Shown here: positions 28,701-42,300 of the stretch, in pieces | Layout of the letters: the number at the start of each line of letters is the position of its first letter | Position numbering within the stretch: the first letter of the stretch is position 1 | Assembly (NCBI GenBank): GCA_000727475.1 | Contig: KL647293.1 | Location: forward strand, 969,216 to 1,033,215 | Reading direction: 5' to 3' | Length of the DNA: 64,000 nt | DNA from: Sarcocystis neurona | Taxonomy: Eukaryota > Apicomplexa > Conoidasida > Eucoccidiorida > Sarcocystidae | Position numbers and translations under genes: made by a program | Notes under the pieces: model-generated | Seen by the model: the letters and a program-made list of their open reading frames with translations, nothing else | Databases searched by the model: none | Told to the model about the DNA's origin: nothing

Positions 28701-29151
28701 CGGCGTGGGTAGGCATTTGCTGTCTTTCTCACTGAGCGACCGGAGCTGTAAACCATACCAAAACAGGAATTGATACAGTGAAGTTTGCATGTTACCAGCG
28801 TTTCTCATTGACAACTATGCGGTTCTCGCCTACGCGGAAAACGGCAGAGGGGGACCTGTGAATACGTGTTCAAGGATGGAGGGAACACGAACAATGTGTA
28901 CGCTTCACGCTGAGTTGTGTCCTGGCATTTACATCAGCAGAGACAGATTTGCCAAGAATTGTATGATTCTCCATCAGGATATATAACCGGTGGGAGAGAA
29001 CAACTGAAAAGAATAACCTGATATCCAGGCTCTGACTGGGCTTCAAACCAGAGGTTGCAGAAAACGTAAATGACACGAAAAGACCGGCGCATGTACGAAA
29101 TATGTATGGTCAAAGTGTCTCCATGAGGGAAGCCCATAATGTCGGAATGAG

Positions 29152-29371
29152 TCACGGGTGGGGACCAGAAAAAGTCCCTCGAAGAGCCAATCGTTGAAAG
29201 TGGCTGTTGTGAATACGGTCCAAAATGACCTCTGGCTCTCCCTTGGTGTCCACTGCCCCTGCACCCTCGCCGGTGTAGGAGACTACACGCCGGTTTCTGA
29301 TGCCCTGACCCACGATATCCATAAGTAGTTTGGTACTGCATGCAGCATGGACCATCTTCACCAGAACTCCA
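29152..29371 (-). other. Unassigned coding-like patch
   Basis: About 70 codons in one frame, free of stops, with a composition unlike the flanks: balanced charged and hydrophobic residues, including KLLMDIVGQGIRNRR and GEPEVILDRIHNSHFQR. Stops bound it on both sides and no clear acceptor is seen, so it could be an isolated exon or a remnant of a dead gene. I do not recognise a family. Confidence 0.2.
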
Positions 29372-29523
29372 CGTCAAATTTACGTAATTCCTTCGGTATG
29401 TAAGGTGTCTTTGTTCCTTTCGCTGCGCCATCCGCAGGCGACAAGCTACGTCAGCTAGAATGTTGGGCGTCGACGTGCTGCAGGATGCTCCACACGTGTG
29501 TGCACTGACAAAGTACTTCCATT

Positions 29524-29757
29524 TCGGGTGCATTTCGCTACTGCTTGCCACTTGATGTCGAAAGCTTATGAGCGGGTAAAGCAGTGCCCGTTTTCTCTGC
29601 AACAACATATATATGTATACACACATTCATGTACGTGCTCCTGCTTTTGGGTGAATTTCCCCGCCCCCTTGCCACTTGATGTTGACAGCTTATGGGCGGG
29701 TAAAGTAGCGCCCACCTTCTCTACAACAACCTACACATACACATATAAATATGTACG
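29524..29757. repeat. Tandem duplication, two copies, 124-bp period
   Basis: Copy 1 (about 29524-29632) and copy 2 (about 29648-29757) share ttgccacttgatg, then agcttatg and gggtaaag, then tctct.caacaac, in the same order at a constant offset of 124 bp. Each copy ends in an AT/AC-rich tail (atatgtatacacac; acatataaatatg). The copies differ at scattered positions, so the duplication is not recent. Confidence 0.8.
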
Positions 29758-31684
29758 TTCCTGAGTATTCGTGCCCTCTGGCGGTGGAATTTCATCTGCT
29801 AAGTACTGATGCACGCGCCTGCAACCATCGACACCTGTGTAGACACACGCACGTTACACGTGGACACGCATGCGTAAACACGCGGTACGGAAGGCAACAA
29901 ATCGTTGGCCGGTGGCTGGCATGTCGACCTCTGCTGGCAATCGACGGCACGGGGCGTTGAGCAAGCCGCAGGCCCCTTGGTGTGCAATATTCGTTTTCTC
30001 CATACGATACACGTTTGGAAGAAAAAATCTCTTTTCGTGTCATCTGCGGATTACCCAGTTGGTGGGTAATTCGTTTATGGGTTGTAGGGTGGTGGCTCCC
30101 ACACACACGAGCGATCGAGAATATTCAAATATTCCTATGATTCTACCCTGCGTGTATTTATTTTTTATGTACTGTGTTCGTTTGGCTATGTGGAGCTGCA
30201 CATATTTGTGGACTGGAGCAGCCTCCACTCGCATATGCTGAGCTACAATACTTATAATTGTCTGAGTCTCTGTCTCGTCGTATAGACTTCGTTCTTTGGG
30301 TTGCCGCTAGGGAAGGACTCCGGAAGCTGGTGATTATCCAGCGGTGGTCAACGTGATGGGAGTTGAACGCATGTATAACCGAAACGCGGTGGATCCCCCT
30401 GGGCATTGTCGGTGTGTCGGACGCAGAAGATTCACGCGCACGTCTTTTTTCCCCTGTGTTTTGCGGTGAGTCTGTGCTCCTTCCGACGTCTCGTGGTTCA
30501 CGTGGCAGTTTTCATGGTTCAGCCCAGTATTCTTCCTGCTTTCCAGTCCTAAACATGTAGATAACCCGCCCTCTGGAGTGCTGCTGACGCGTGCGCCTAT
30601 GTTTGGTAGAAAGTAAGTGCCGCACAGGGAGACGAACACAAAGAAGGATAGCAGTAATGAGGCACCCCCTCGTATCAGTGTGTCCCAATGTGTATTTTAG
30701 CTGCTTGTCGTCTGTAAGTGTACAGGCGTGTACAAATATAGAATATGGGTTCCGAAGTACGGATAGAACAGAGCCAACCGCGATCCTGCGAATTTTCCTG
30801 TGAATGCTTCAGGATTTTACGCAGCTCGCACGACTTCCTCACGTCCACCTTCGTGTGCGTAATTACAAGTTGACAGTACACTGTCATACCTGATGCGTGT
30901 GGTTTTGTTACCCCACCAAATGCGCCTTCACCTGGATTATTTTTGTGTCTGGCAGCTAGCGCGAGGAGTAGAAACGGAATTTCTGCTGAACACGGTGCAG
31001 TTGGTGGTGACTGGAAACGAGAAACGGAGGGTAGCTTTGCCGTCTCATCCACTTTACAGGCGAAGATGACAGAGCTTTCTTCACCACTCAAACACTTACG
31101 TATACACACACATGGAGGAAAATTATACCAAGTAGCTGAAACTGCTGCAGCGCCTCCTGCGTATGGACAGTAGAAAACGTCTTGAGGGCAACTGCAAATA
31201 CCGGTGCACACGGCAGCATTAGACAGTCTTCCGTAAGTGACGCGGCGTTCGCCTAAAGTCGCCCATGCTGCGAAATTGTTCCGCGGCGTGTAGGTAGTTA
31301 TGATTCTGCAGTGAGCTCGTTGTCCAAACTGCGAGGATACGCAAGCGACATTCCCGTAGCTCCGTTTCGCTAGACCTTGCGAGGAAGAGCAAACTCAGCT
31401 CCGATCTACCATCCGCTGCAAACGGACGTCGCGCTGTCCGTGCGTCTCAGCGAGAACCAGTTTGCCCAGAGACGCGGGTCTGCGTTACGGTGTGACGTGT
31501 TGAAGCAAGTGCGTGGAAAAAGAACCGTGATAGCACCGGCGTGCAGCAGGAACCTCGCAGCAGCTGTACCAGCAGCACAAACAGTCCAGTGTTCGCACGT
31601 CAACACTGGCAGCAACAGGAACAGCCGAACGCGAGTTTCGCAGCGGTGCGCCACAGGGGCAGCGGTGCGTCTCCGTAGGGGAGA

Positions 31685-33394
31685 ATGGCGTCCACGGCAG
31701 CGAGAGACACGAGAGCTGCAGCAATAGCAGCAGCACACGTGACTGCACCTGGGGCTGCGAGAGGAGCACCGAAGAGGCGAGGTCTAGCGGGCGCAGCCGA
31801 AAGAGGAGAAAGGGCGCACAGGGCCGCTGTAGCAGGCGGGGGCCAAATAAACGCACCGCAGTCATGGTTCCGAGCACCAGCAGTGCGCACGGGAGTAACG
31901 GCAGCCGCGCAGTCTTTGGCCGCAGGCCTACCCACAAAGAGAGCGGAACTACTCAGAACAAGTCAAGCAGCACGTGTAACAGCGCATTCGGCTCTGTCGG
32001 CGGCAGTACCAAGGCGAGCAACAGTGACACTGGCCGCAGCGACAGGAAAACTGCACGGGGCAGAGAAGACACCTCCGCAGGCAGGGTGTATGTGTTCGGT
32101 ACGTGTGGCAGCCATCGGGGGAGCAGCTGCAGTAGGGATGACCTGCCTGTTCCGTGTCCATCAGACGAACAGACATCCGCAACAGTGGCACCAACCGCAG
32201 CAGCAGCAACAGCAATGGCGGAGACGTTTATATCAATTGGATAAGTATCATCAACGCTGGCAGCACTCGCACCAGCCGCGAGAGTGGCAGCGCCATCCTC
32301 AACGACACGGTCAAGACAACCCTTTTGGGCAGGATGCTTCAGCCGCTCATCTCTGCGAGCTGCCCGATATAATCTCTGTCATACCACCGAGTGACGTTTG
32401 GCGCACGCTTCACTCCTGTGGCTCGTGTGCACTGCCTCGCCGGGCTCTTCTTCTGCGCTGCTGGTCTAGTGCGTTCAGACACCACAGGCGTGTTCAGGCT
32501 CCCCGCCTGCCCGCGCACTTTCCTCCAGAGCACGTACCTCTATGCAGGAACACACTATTGCATCCTGCTTGTATTGCTGCAGCGGCCACTGCTTCTTACG
32601 ATTGTAGCGCTGCGTGGCGCGGAGACGAGGCGCAACGTCGACATCGGGAGCCCGGACTCGCTCGGGCCGAGTGGAGCAACACCGGCAGCACCGCAGGCCG
32701 CGAGCAAACGTTGGACCCTCCGCTGCAGACGCAGCAGTATTTGGCACGGCGGTCGAGGCTGCGGCCGGGGGTGGAGCTGGAGCTACTGCAGCCCGTTTGT
32801 CAGCTGCAGGAGCAGCAGATGCCACGTCAGCAGATCCCAGAGCAGCAGGTGCTGCAGCTGCAGCAGCGCACCCCCGCACAAGAAGTTTACACGCAGCAGG
32901 ACTCGCGTGGTCAGGTCCACAAACGGCAGGAGCAGCAGCACTCTGAGTTTCATGGGTGTTTGGCGTCTGTGACGTCGGCGCGAGGGCCGCCTTCTTGCAT
33001 TGTATCGCACGAAGGGAGGTGCAAGCAGCTGCACGGCAGACGGACAGGCACCGCGGAGTGCGAGACGACGGTGCAGCACTTGCACGACCGCCAACAGCAC
33101 CAGGAGGAAGGAGGGCACCGACCTCAGCAAGGTTCGATATCCTCACAGCTACTTCTTCGACCGCAGGCAAAGAAAGGCATGTCAAGTGAGCTCGTGTTGC
33201 CGAAGCAGCCAGCAGCTGGCGACACTATCAGACACTTGCTGGCCTCGCTGATGGAAGCAATGACAGAATACGAGACCCTAACAGAGCGCGAAACAACATC
33301 CAATACTGCAAGAGAAACGCGGAGGATTCAAAACCACGTGCTGCAGCTCCATGAAGCCATTGCGGCCCGCCTTCACGAGGCAGATTTGCAACAG
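31685..33394 (+). CDS. RAP gene exon 1: Q/A-rich N-terminal part
   Basis: Open for 570 codons from the first ATG after an in-frame TAG at 31676. The first third is Ala/Arg-rich. Gln-rich blocks (near 32180-32220 and 32800-32950) are written largely with CAG and CAA. The last 50 residues form a charged helix, and the exon ends CAACAG|gtgagt, phase 0. Residue bias this strong means the exact start, and whether the early part is translated, are uncertain; the 3' portion is secure because it splices in frame. Confidence 0.6.
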
Positions 33395-36300
33395 GTGAGT
33401 TGCGACAGCATTTGTCCTCTCGTCTTTGCAGCAGGAGGGCGTGTGATTAGCAGCAGCTGGTGCAGCACTGAATGAAACGAGAATGCCTTTCAGCACTATG
33501 CGGATCCAGGGCTGCACTTTTCATCGCTACTACGAAAGGCCATCCCAGTTGTACGGCAGGAACTGCGGCGACCCGATTTCGTGAGTGTTCTTTGTGCCGC
33601 ACTCTTAGACCCTTTTGACAGCGCCATAGGATCTGGCGTATACAAGCGAGCACACGTGCAATTAGCGGCGCCGGGAGTGCGCTCACGATACACGTATTAG
33701 CGGTTGTACGACGTGTTGAAGAACAGTTGCTTTCCTCTGCTGTGACGCTGCCCGCCTGATAAAGGAGACCGTTTCTGGTAATGATGTCAGGGACGTAAAG
33801 AGTTGCTGTGGTAGTATGAGCGTTAAGAGAATGACACTACCGAGGAGGACAGGGGTATAGAGTATCAGCATCACACATATTAAATCCCCGCTAGCACCAG
33901 TGATAGCTGCGGCAGTAGAAAAGAGAGAAGAAGAAGGAAGAGCGGAAACAACAAGACCACAAGAAGTTGTATTATTGACTTCAACGTGTTTGACAAACAC
34001 ACTGAAATGTAGGTCTGGCGCGCTACTGTCGGCTGCCGTGGACCTTACGACGCACCACGTTCCATTGTGCACTTCCTGTGCTCTGATTTTTGTGCGAGAC
34101 TCTACTAGTTGTCACAAAAGTGGACTTCTGCAGACATACGTGTGTGTGCGTATATTCTGTATATACGCCAGCGAGCGCAGGGAGAATGAGACGGATAGAC
34201 GCTGTCTGCGAGTCGGGCGACTCAAGAAAGCTAGAGCACCTGGGACAGCCTGCCGCGTTGCAGCTGACGTTATTCTGAAGCCGGGACCTCGTAAATGCAG
34301 AAAGGGCGACGCTGTATTGCAATATTGTGATGTAGTAGGTGACATGGCCTCCAGCTCATCTCAGCGAGTAACACTTCGACTTGTGCGCGAAATTACGTGC
34401 GGAGAAAAAATGCGGACCCGCATGAACGCACTCTTGTTTTTACACAAAGACGCATTCCACACTACTGAGAGTCGGGACTTCGCAGCTGTCCCAGCGTGAC
34501 AGTACACGTAGCAGAAGTGTACAGACGCATCCACCGTTCGCCGGTTTCTCTAAACCTATGCTCACCCTCAACGGTACCGCACTATTATTATCTGTCCTTC
34601 AGAATGCTCCCTGAGCATGTGAGAAAAAGCTACGTTTACACGCAGGTGTGCGTTTGCGCACAGTTTGTGACTGAGAGGGATATATACGTGTATGTACGTC
34701 ATCACTAACGTACATATTTTCAGGAAGGCACGTGTCTACGTTCGTGCACGAATGGTGGTACAACTTCACAAAATACGGGTGTACTGCCGTGGTGCCTGTG
34801 CTTTAACAGGTCACGAATGGGGAAATTAAAGCTGGTTTAACTGTAAGACTGGATTTTCAAGCTTCGTCATGTATGCGTACGTAATTGCAGACGGGCGTAT
34901 CTACCATAGGAACGTCTGCTGTGCTTTTCTCCTTGCGCAACAGATTTGTGAGCTGAGGGGCCACGTGGAGTCGCTGCTGTTCCGGCAGAAGCTGCTCTCC
35001 CATCACCAACTGCTGGTCCGCCTGATAGAGGAGCTGTACAAACGGGTACGCACCCCATTACTTAGTTCCGTCCGCTCAGATATGGATGACTTATCATGCT
35101 GACAGCTTGGGAACACATATATGCGCGGCCGTGTCCCTCTATGTGTGTGTGTTTGTCTGCGTGTGTGCGAACACTCGTACACGTGAGTGGTTACGTGTGG
35201 GGTTTGTATGTGCATTTCCTCCGGACTTGCATGAGGCCAGTTACGTGTATCGATGTTTACAAATACACGTGGGTACGCATGCTTACATGTCTGTGCCCAT
35301 CCCAACATACGTGTGTAAGCCCGTGTTCTCTTGCAGGTGTCTGAATGTCCGTGTGTGTTCACCGTGTGTGTCACCACGCATTTGTAAGACTACGGACGGC
35401 TTCAGTGGACTAGCTGAACTGTTACCTACCATACTGTTGGAGCCTCTGGTCTACGTAGAAGTGACGAGAGAGAGAAACACCGAGACGCGCGGCTCGTCGA
35501 AATCAAACCTCCACTTTGTACTTGCGAACATATATATATATATATATATATGCTTTCAAAGACAGAGATAGATAGAGGGAAAGAGAGACAGAGGGATTGA
35601 TGAGTGGATAGCTTGTAGAGATAAAGTTCGTGTGTGTGTCCCTGTGCATTCGGAAGTACGTAGGTGTGCATACGAGGAACAACCTGAATTTGGATTTCCG
35701 TTGTAGCGTCCCTGCGTCGAAGCGTTTCCCGTCCATTCGTCCCCTGTTGCATCCATGTGTGGCAGGTGGTGTGTGATGCATGCCAGCATCACTGCCGTTT
35801 GTCGCTGCTGCTGCCTTTGCCTGCCCCCGATGGCTTTGCTGTTCCAAGCAACTCTGGATATATTCTTGCGCTACTGCCGCTGGTGCTGCTGCGCCGGTGG
35901 GACGTGCTGCTTCTGCTTACCGCTGGTGCGTTCGCTGTCGTCCAGTGTTGTTGATCCTGTGCTTTATTCTTAAATGGCTGGTATTATTCCTGTCTCTCCC
36001 TGCCACTCCTCGTGCTGTTTTGTCGTGCTAGAAGTGCTCCTCTGGCGTCGGTAGTGCTGCCAGTCGCCGCTGCTGTGGATTCCTTTCGGAAACATGTCCG
36101 CCTTCCACAATCCCCCTGCAGAATGCAACTTTGTTGGCGCTGCTAACGCTTGATCGATGCAGGAACTTGTGGGTGCCGTATGCACCTCAATGCTGGTGAG
36201 GTACTTCCGAGATCTTTGCAACGCCTCCAAGTTTAACGTGACCGTTTCCGTTCGTCTTATGCAGCGCCTCCATGCAACTCTCATGGTAAGATGCACTTCA

Positions 36301-39300
36301 CTGGCGACTGAAGAACACAGACGTCTGTCCCTACGTACAAGCGTATATACTGAGACAGGTGTAACTGTGAGTTTAACCTTTGTACGAGAGGCTCTTTTAC
36401 TCCGGATCTGTACGCCTTCCACGTAAACAGAGTCCTGCGCCTACGTAGTGGGGTCACTTGTTCTGTTCTGGATGAGACTGGCAGACGACCTCTGAGTCTT
36501 GCGACATATCTAGGTAATGGAGAATCATGACTGTATGTGTGTGTATTTATCAGTCACACGTACACGTACAACAACGTGACTACCACGTTAAACAGCTCGT
36601 TTATGCATGAGAGCGGCAGTAATCAGTGAAACGCGCTTACATCCCGATATGCAGGTTCCGCCGTACAACATACAGAAGATTTGAAACCTACGAGACAATG
36701 CAGAATATCTTTTGATGCAGCTTGTTACGAGCTATCCATCGAAATTAGGTATTGCCGCGACATATCTGGGACAATGTCTCACAGCTTCGGTCCGACAGAT
36801 GTGCACCAGATAAAGATCATCGCAATAATGTCGTCAAACCTCATGCCAACGTGTGTCGTTTGGTTCCCTCGATGATTTGGGCTTGTTGCGGTTTCCTTGC
36901 CTAATGCCGTACCTGCTCATCCTAGGAAGATGCGTCAGTCGTGCTTGCGAAGCCGAGCATCCGGTAAAGTCCCCACCGCATACGTACACTTATAGCGAAA
37001 CCAAGAGGGAATTCAGGCAACCGAGTATGTTTACACGGCCGTGTCTCCCGGAGGAGAAGCAATGAGCAGGCAGATTCTTCAATCAACAGAACGAGTGGCT
37101 CAGTCCCTGAGGCGACTCACGTGGTTTCCTACGTTCAGCGGGAAAATCACAGGCAATGCGCAGTCTTCAGCCGGGCTAGAGTGGCAAGTAGAACTATTTT
37201 GGGTCTTGAGCGTTACCGCAGCTCTCTTTCAGATGACCTGACGGACACGAACACGTCTGAAGGGTGGTGGAAAGTACAAATGGGAACATCAATGTACAAA
37301 AATGTTTTAGGACGCTTACAAATACGTATGTATATGTACCCATGCATCGTGGTGTATACAGCAGATTTATAGACCCACGTGCATGAGTGGCTCCGTCGAG
37401 ACAAGTGAATGACACCGCACCGCAGCTACGCCCGCCGACCTTATCGGCGGCAACGCACGTGCCAGCCATGACGTGTACGAGAGCAGAAATGTTGCTGGTC
37501 TTCCAAGGGGTCGAATGAGTCGAAGGTGAACGTTCAACACTGCAAGACGTTGCCACTTCTAGTAGCGCCCTGGGAGATGCATGCAATTGACGTTGATGAC
37601 AGAGTGCGTGGACTTGGCCCGACCCCCGTAGTTCTGCTGTGTTTTACGCGAAACGTGATTGGGGCTGATCAACGGATCACGAAGGCAGGACAGTTCGCAG
37701 ACAGCGCGTACAGCGACGGGTCTTTGTTGGCACCATTTCTTCATCCTTCTGTGCAAGCGCTACACGCAGTTGTACGGGATTGATGCGAGAGCTACAGTAG
37801 CAGTCGCACTGCTAGTTCATTGGGAGGCAGCTCTCGGCTAATGCGGACTTGCCCGCGGTGTGCTGGCATTCTCTGCATGCTTTTGGGCATGGCATCGTCC
37901 ACGCAAACAGACGTGCACATACATGGAGGAGACCGATGCAGTAGGCAGGAAGCAGTGACGGCGCTCGATGTAGTCGGGACCCATATGCGGAAATACTCGG
38001 ATGATTCGTTACCGCATGGACAGCTTTCCAGATAGGTCAGGCAGCAGGAATTGCGCGTCGACGCGTGGATTGGTTCTTGAGTGTGCTAGCGTGTTAACTT
38101 CTGCTTAACGTATTCTTAAGTAACGCAGCCGCACGTTTAAGGGAAAGAGGGCGTGACGGAGTGTTGGATGTTTATCAGTCGCCTCGTCTTTTCTAAAAGC
38201 CTGCCTGCAGTATACACACTATAACTGTATACCTCTCTTTGCGTCTCCTTCTGTCTGTATCGTGTTCTGTCTCTCTGGTACTTGACTAGCTATGTAGATC
38301 TGTATGTGCTCGCTACGTTTGGATATGGGTGCATACACGTGTGATTTTGGAAGAGCTATGTGCCGGCTCCGTCACACGCGCGCGTCTACAACTTCTTACA
38401 TTCACATGTGTGTGCAGTATACACAGTTAGACATATGCTTATTTACGTGCATATAGATGTTGACGGTCCTGTCCGCACGGGTACACGTATACGTTCCCGC
38501 AGTACGGCGTGTGGACTGCACGTTTTCATTCGTGCATATAAATATATATACATATGTGCGTAAATGTGGTACGTAGATTACACTTCTGTACAACCGAATG
38601 ACGTTTTCTTCCATAAATATCTGTTTGCAGGGACGTAAAACGGAACTGTTAGAGAAGCCTGACTTGGCCAACGCGCTGGTGCTGTTCCTTTACAACAGCA
38701 CGCTAATGCGGCTTCCATCAGGCGACCTCTTCACCCGGTGGGCACGCCTCCTGCTAGCGCAGTCGCGCCGCAGAGCTGTAGGGGGCGTGAAACTCCGCAT
38801 TGCCCCTCCTCTTATTGTTTTCATTTCGAGAATCCTTGTAGCAGAGCGCTGCGGCTTACCGGGTGAGGCGCTCACTCAGCGTGCACGTATATGCGTACGT
38901 TTGTGTTATGTGTGTGTGTGTGTGTATGTCACACGTAATCTGCATATCTTTTCCAGTGCATAGAAGTATATATCCACCTGTCTCTGTCTTCTCACTTATA
39001 GCGCCCCTTCGTCCTCTCCACATATGCGTGTATGCACACGTACATTTATATCCGCACGTTTGTGTACAGGTGTAACCGTACGTCTCTATAGATTTGCAGT
39101 GCCGTCGCCGTTGAAACAGAAGCAATATCATCGTAGCGGGCCTTTGCCAGAATTGTCTGGACACACTGTTCTCTCACCACTTACTGTCGCGCGCACAGCA
39201 TTTCAATTTAGTTTGATTTTCGAACTGTCTGCCATTGCGATCCGACGCGTCCGCACTGGGAAGCTCAGCGTGCATGTAGTGTCGATTTTCATTTCAAAAG

Positions 39301-42300
39301 TGTGTACGCCGGAGTGTCCCATCTCTTTCTCTCAGAGCGTTGCAGAAGTATTCCACACGTGACGATAGCAACTGCTGGATGCAAAGCGAGACCTGCTCCC
39401 CAGGCACACCTACACTTCCCGTAACTTGTCTCACTAGATTTTCCACCCCACGCGGAGTGTATTCTGGGTTGCCACCGCTCCGTGCAAGCAGCTTGAGCAG
39501 TCGGCTGCTTCCTACTAACGTCTTCCTAATGATTTTTCCTCATGCTGCATCCACCGTGTGCTCGTACCTGCTACGAGTCCCCCACGCTGTAGCACCGAGG
39601 TGCAGATGCTGCGTGATGTTCACTTTGCTGCGTGCTGCGAGGGATGCCGCAACACCGTACAATCTACAAATGCACACGGCGGTATGTATCGATGTACTCC
39701 TGTGCGTACTCCTTCCTCGTGCAGAACTTTGGCATTCCATCCTGGACATGACGATGGCGGTGGACCCGCGCACGTCTGCAGAGTACACTCTACCGTCGCA
39801 TCCGCGACAACGCACCTTACACTCCTCACCTGGTGGAAGGTGTCCTTCGAGTCAACTCTGTAACGTGCACGGCGTGTGTGCAACAGATGCCGATGCAGCG
39901 GAGAAACGGTGGTTTGTCCTGGCTGGTGATGCACTGGAACCCCGCCGCCTTCCAAGAGGCGCTGCTGCAGCTGCTGGTGTATCATTTTCATCAGCGCCCT
40001 TAGTGGTCTCGTGTAAAAGATGCAGTTGTGAGCGTGCAGAGTCAGACGTAGACTCTGAAGCACGGTCTCCAATTCTCCAGGATTCCGCTGTAAGGGAGGC
40101 GCAGGAAGGGGTTGATGCGGACAAGACGCGTGATAAACGGCGTGATGCTACTGCGCGTGCGTCGCCTGCTGCGAACGCTGTTTCTGCCGCTCCGGCGTGT
40201 TCTGATTTTTCTGGAGCCTCTCCCGACGTTGCTGCTGTTTACCCTCGTACTGCTTCAGCTACACAAGGCGGTCCCTTGAGTGGTGCTGTGTTAAGTATCA
40301 ACAAGTTTTCAACCCGTGCAGGGTCTGCTGAGGGCTCTGGGGAGAGCGTATGTACCCGTGAGCACCCCGAGCAAGGGGAGTTGGTGGATGCCGCCGAAGA
40401 GGCCCGGTGGCTCGGCAACGCGATGCGGACCATCTCCGGCGCTGCCGACTTCTGCATACCTAGACACCCTGCCGTAGATGTGGTAAGGGAGACCACACAG
40501 GCAATATTGGCAATTATTTGTCATGTCTCCTATCTGCTGAAAAAACATGTCCTATTCGCTGCCAGTGACACAAATTCTGTATCGCACGTCGCGTTAATCT
40601 TTATGTATACGTATAGTTGCATGTGTATATGTGTACATACACATATATATATCTGTGGTGTATCCACAGGTACACGCTGCAATCTATGTGTACTTGTATA
40701 ATTACATGTGTGTATTAGTGGATATACATATATGTGTAAATGTGGAGGTACACACTGCGTTTATCCAGTAAAATTTTGGTTGTGCGCACACGTTGCGTGG
40801 GTACGTACAAATGTGAACACACGTATCTTCTGATGGTTGTGTTGTTGTGCGCTCAAGCGGCTGGTGTTTACGCCCCTCCTGATCAGCTCGCGCCGCTCGC
40901 ACTAGGGAATTCACTAACCTCTTGTCTGTGCTGGCGCGGATAATCGGTTGAACGGTTTCTGCAGAGAATGCTGACACTCTCTTTGCATCGTGCGTTCGTT
41001 TTGAAGTCTCCGTGATTGGGGGTGAACTCTTCTGCGTTGTCTCATTGGGTGGTCTTTTTCCATTCAGTTCGTTGCCTTGTAGGTGTACGCGGATTCGTTC
41101 AGTGGACTGTCACTTTTGTGCGTTGACATTCATGAACATCGAGCTATATATATATATATATATATGCCCATAGCCACAGACCAACCTGCGCATGTCGAAA
41201 TTTTGTGATCGGTCACACTTGTGACTACAAATGCGTTGACCTCTGATATTGGTTATATATTGTGGTCTAACGAGCGCGTACGTGACATGCACCCATTCTT
41301 GGCCTAGAGAGAGGAAAGAACTCCGTACCATCGGCACTCAGTAATTACTCAAGTGGACAGTTGTACATATATATATATATATATATAGATATGTACGTGG
41401 AGAGGACGCATGGACCGCAACAGCGACATTGCGCGGGGAGACGTCGCGCAAAGTATCGCGCTACCTGATTCAACACCGTTTCTTCCTACTACTTGTGCAC
41501 AGGTGCGTGCACATTACATTTCCTAAGGGCGCTTGTCGTCGAGCCACGCAGGCGTTCCAGCGCTTGCGCAATGACGCTGCGTGTGTTAATAAACATGTTT
41601 GAGTGGTAGGTAACAGCCAGAAGCTGCGTGCGTTCGGGGCGCTTACCTCGTGATGTATACTTGAATCACCCTCCACTCAGCTACCCTGCAGCGCCTCGTA
41701 TTTTCCTACGCTCTCCAGCGTTGCCACGTCGTAGCAGTCTTCGCATTACCCGGCTGGGTTGCGCACTAGCCCATCCCTGTCTGCTATGGCGCCTGTGGGC
41801 AGAATGCTGCGCACGTCTGCTATTGTAGTGCGTGTCTGTTGGCTGCCTTCTACTGCCGCTGGGGTCTTTCACATTAAAGATACCCCAGCGACATTTGCGG
41901 TGGACCTCTACAACTATGTGTGTCCTCATATTGCTCTGTCCCGTAGAACAGTGCTTGCATTCCCACGAATAGCTGCGGTACTGCTGCCACGTGATGCGTG
42001 GCCTCCTTCCCGGTGCTGTCTGATGCCACTCTTGTGCAACGCGTCACGCAGCGGTGCAGCGGGACCAGACTGATGCGTGTTTAGGTGGTTCGTGCCTAGG
42101 GTTCACCTTGTGCCCTGCGGGTGCCTTATGCGTCGAGCGTTTGCGTCGTGTTTACGTTGACGCGGGATTCCTTACTGCTTCAATAGCTTCCTGGAGTGTT
42201 GCCTCTGTTAATACTCTTCTGTGGGCAGGCGTTTGAACGCGTAGCGGACGTTGCTGCTGCCCCTAGCAGCGATGCGCACAGGCTGCTGTTTCACTGCACA

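Larger units (their letters stand above)
25785..31684. other. Divergent intergenic region between VPS13 and the RAP gene
   Basis: About 5.9 kb separating two genes transcribed away from each other; both promoters should lie here. I see no TATA-like element placed convincingly near either start. Apart from the tandem duplication at 29.5-29.76 kb and an unassigned coding-like patch near 29.15-29.37 kb, I recognise nothing. A short frame at 31377-31727 (plus strand) abuts the RAP start and may be 5' UTR or an upstream exon. Confidence 0.5.
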
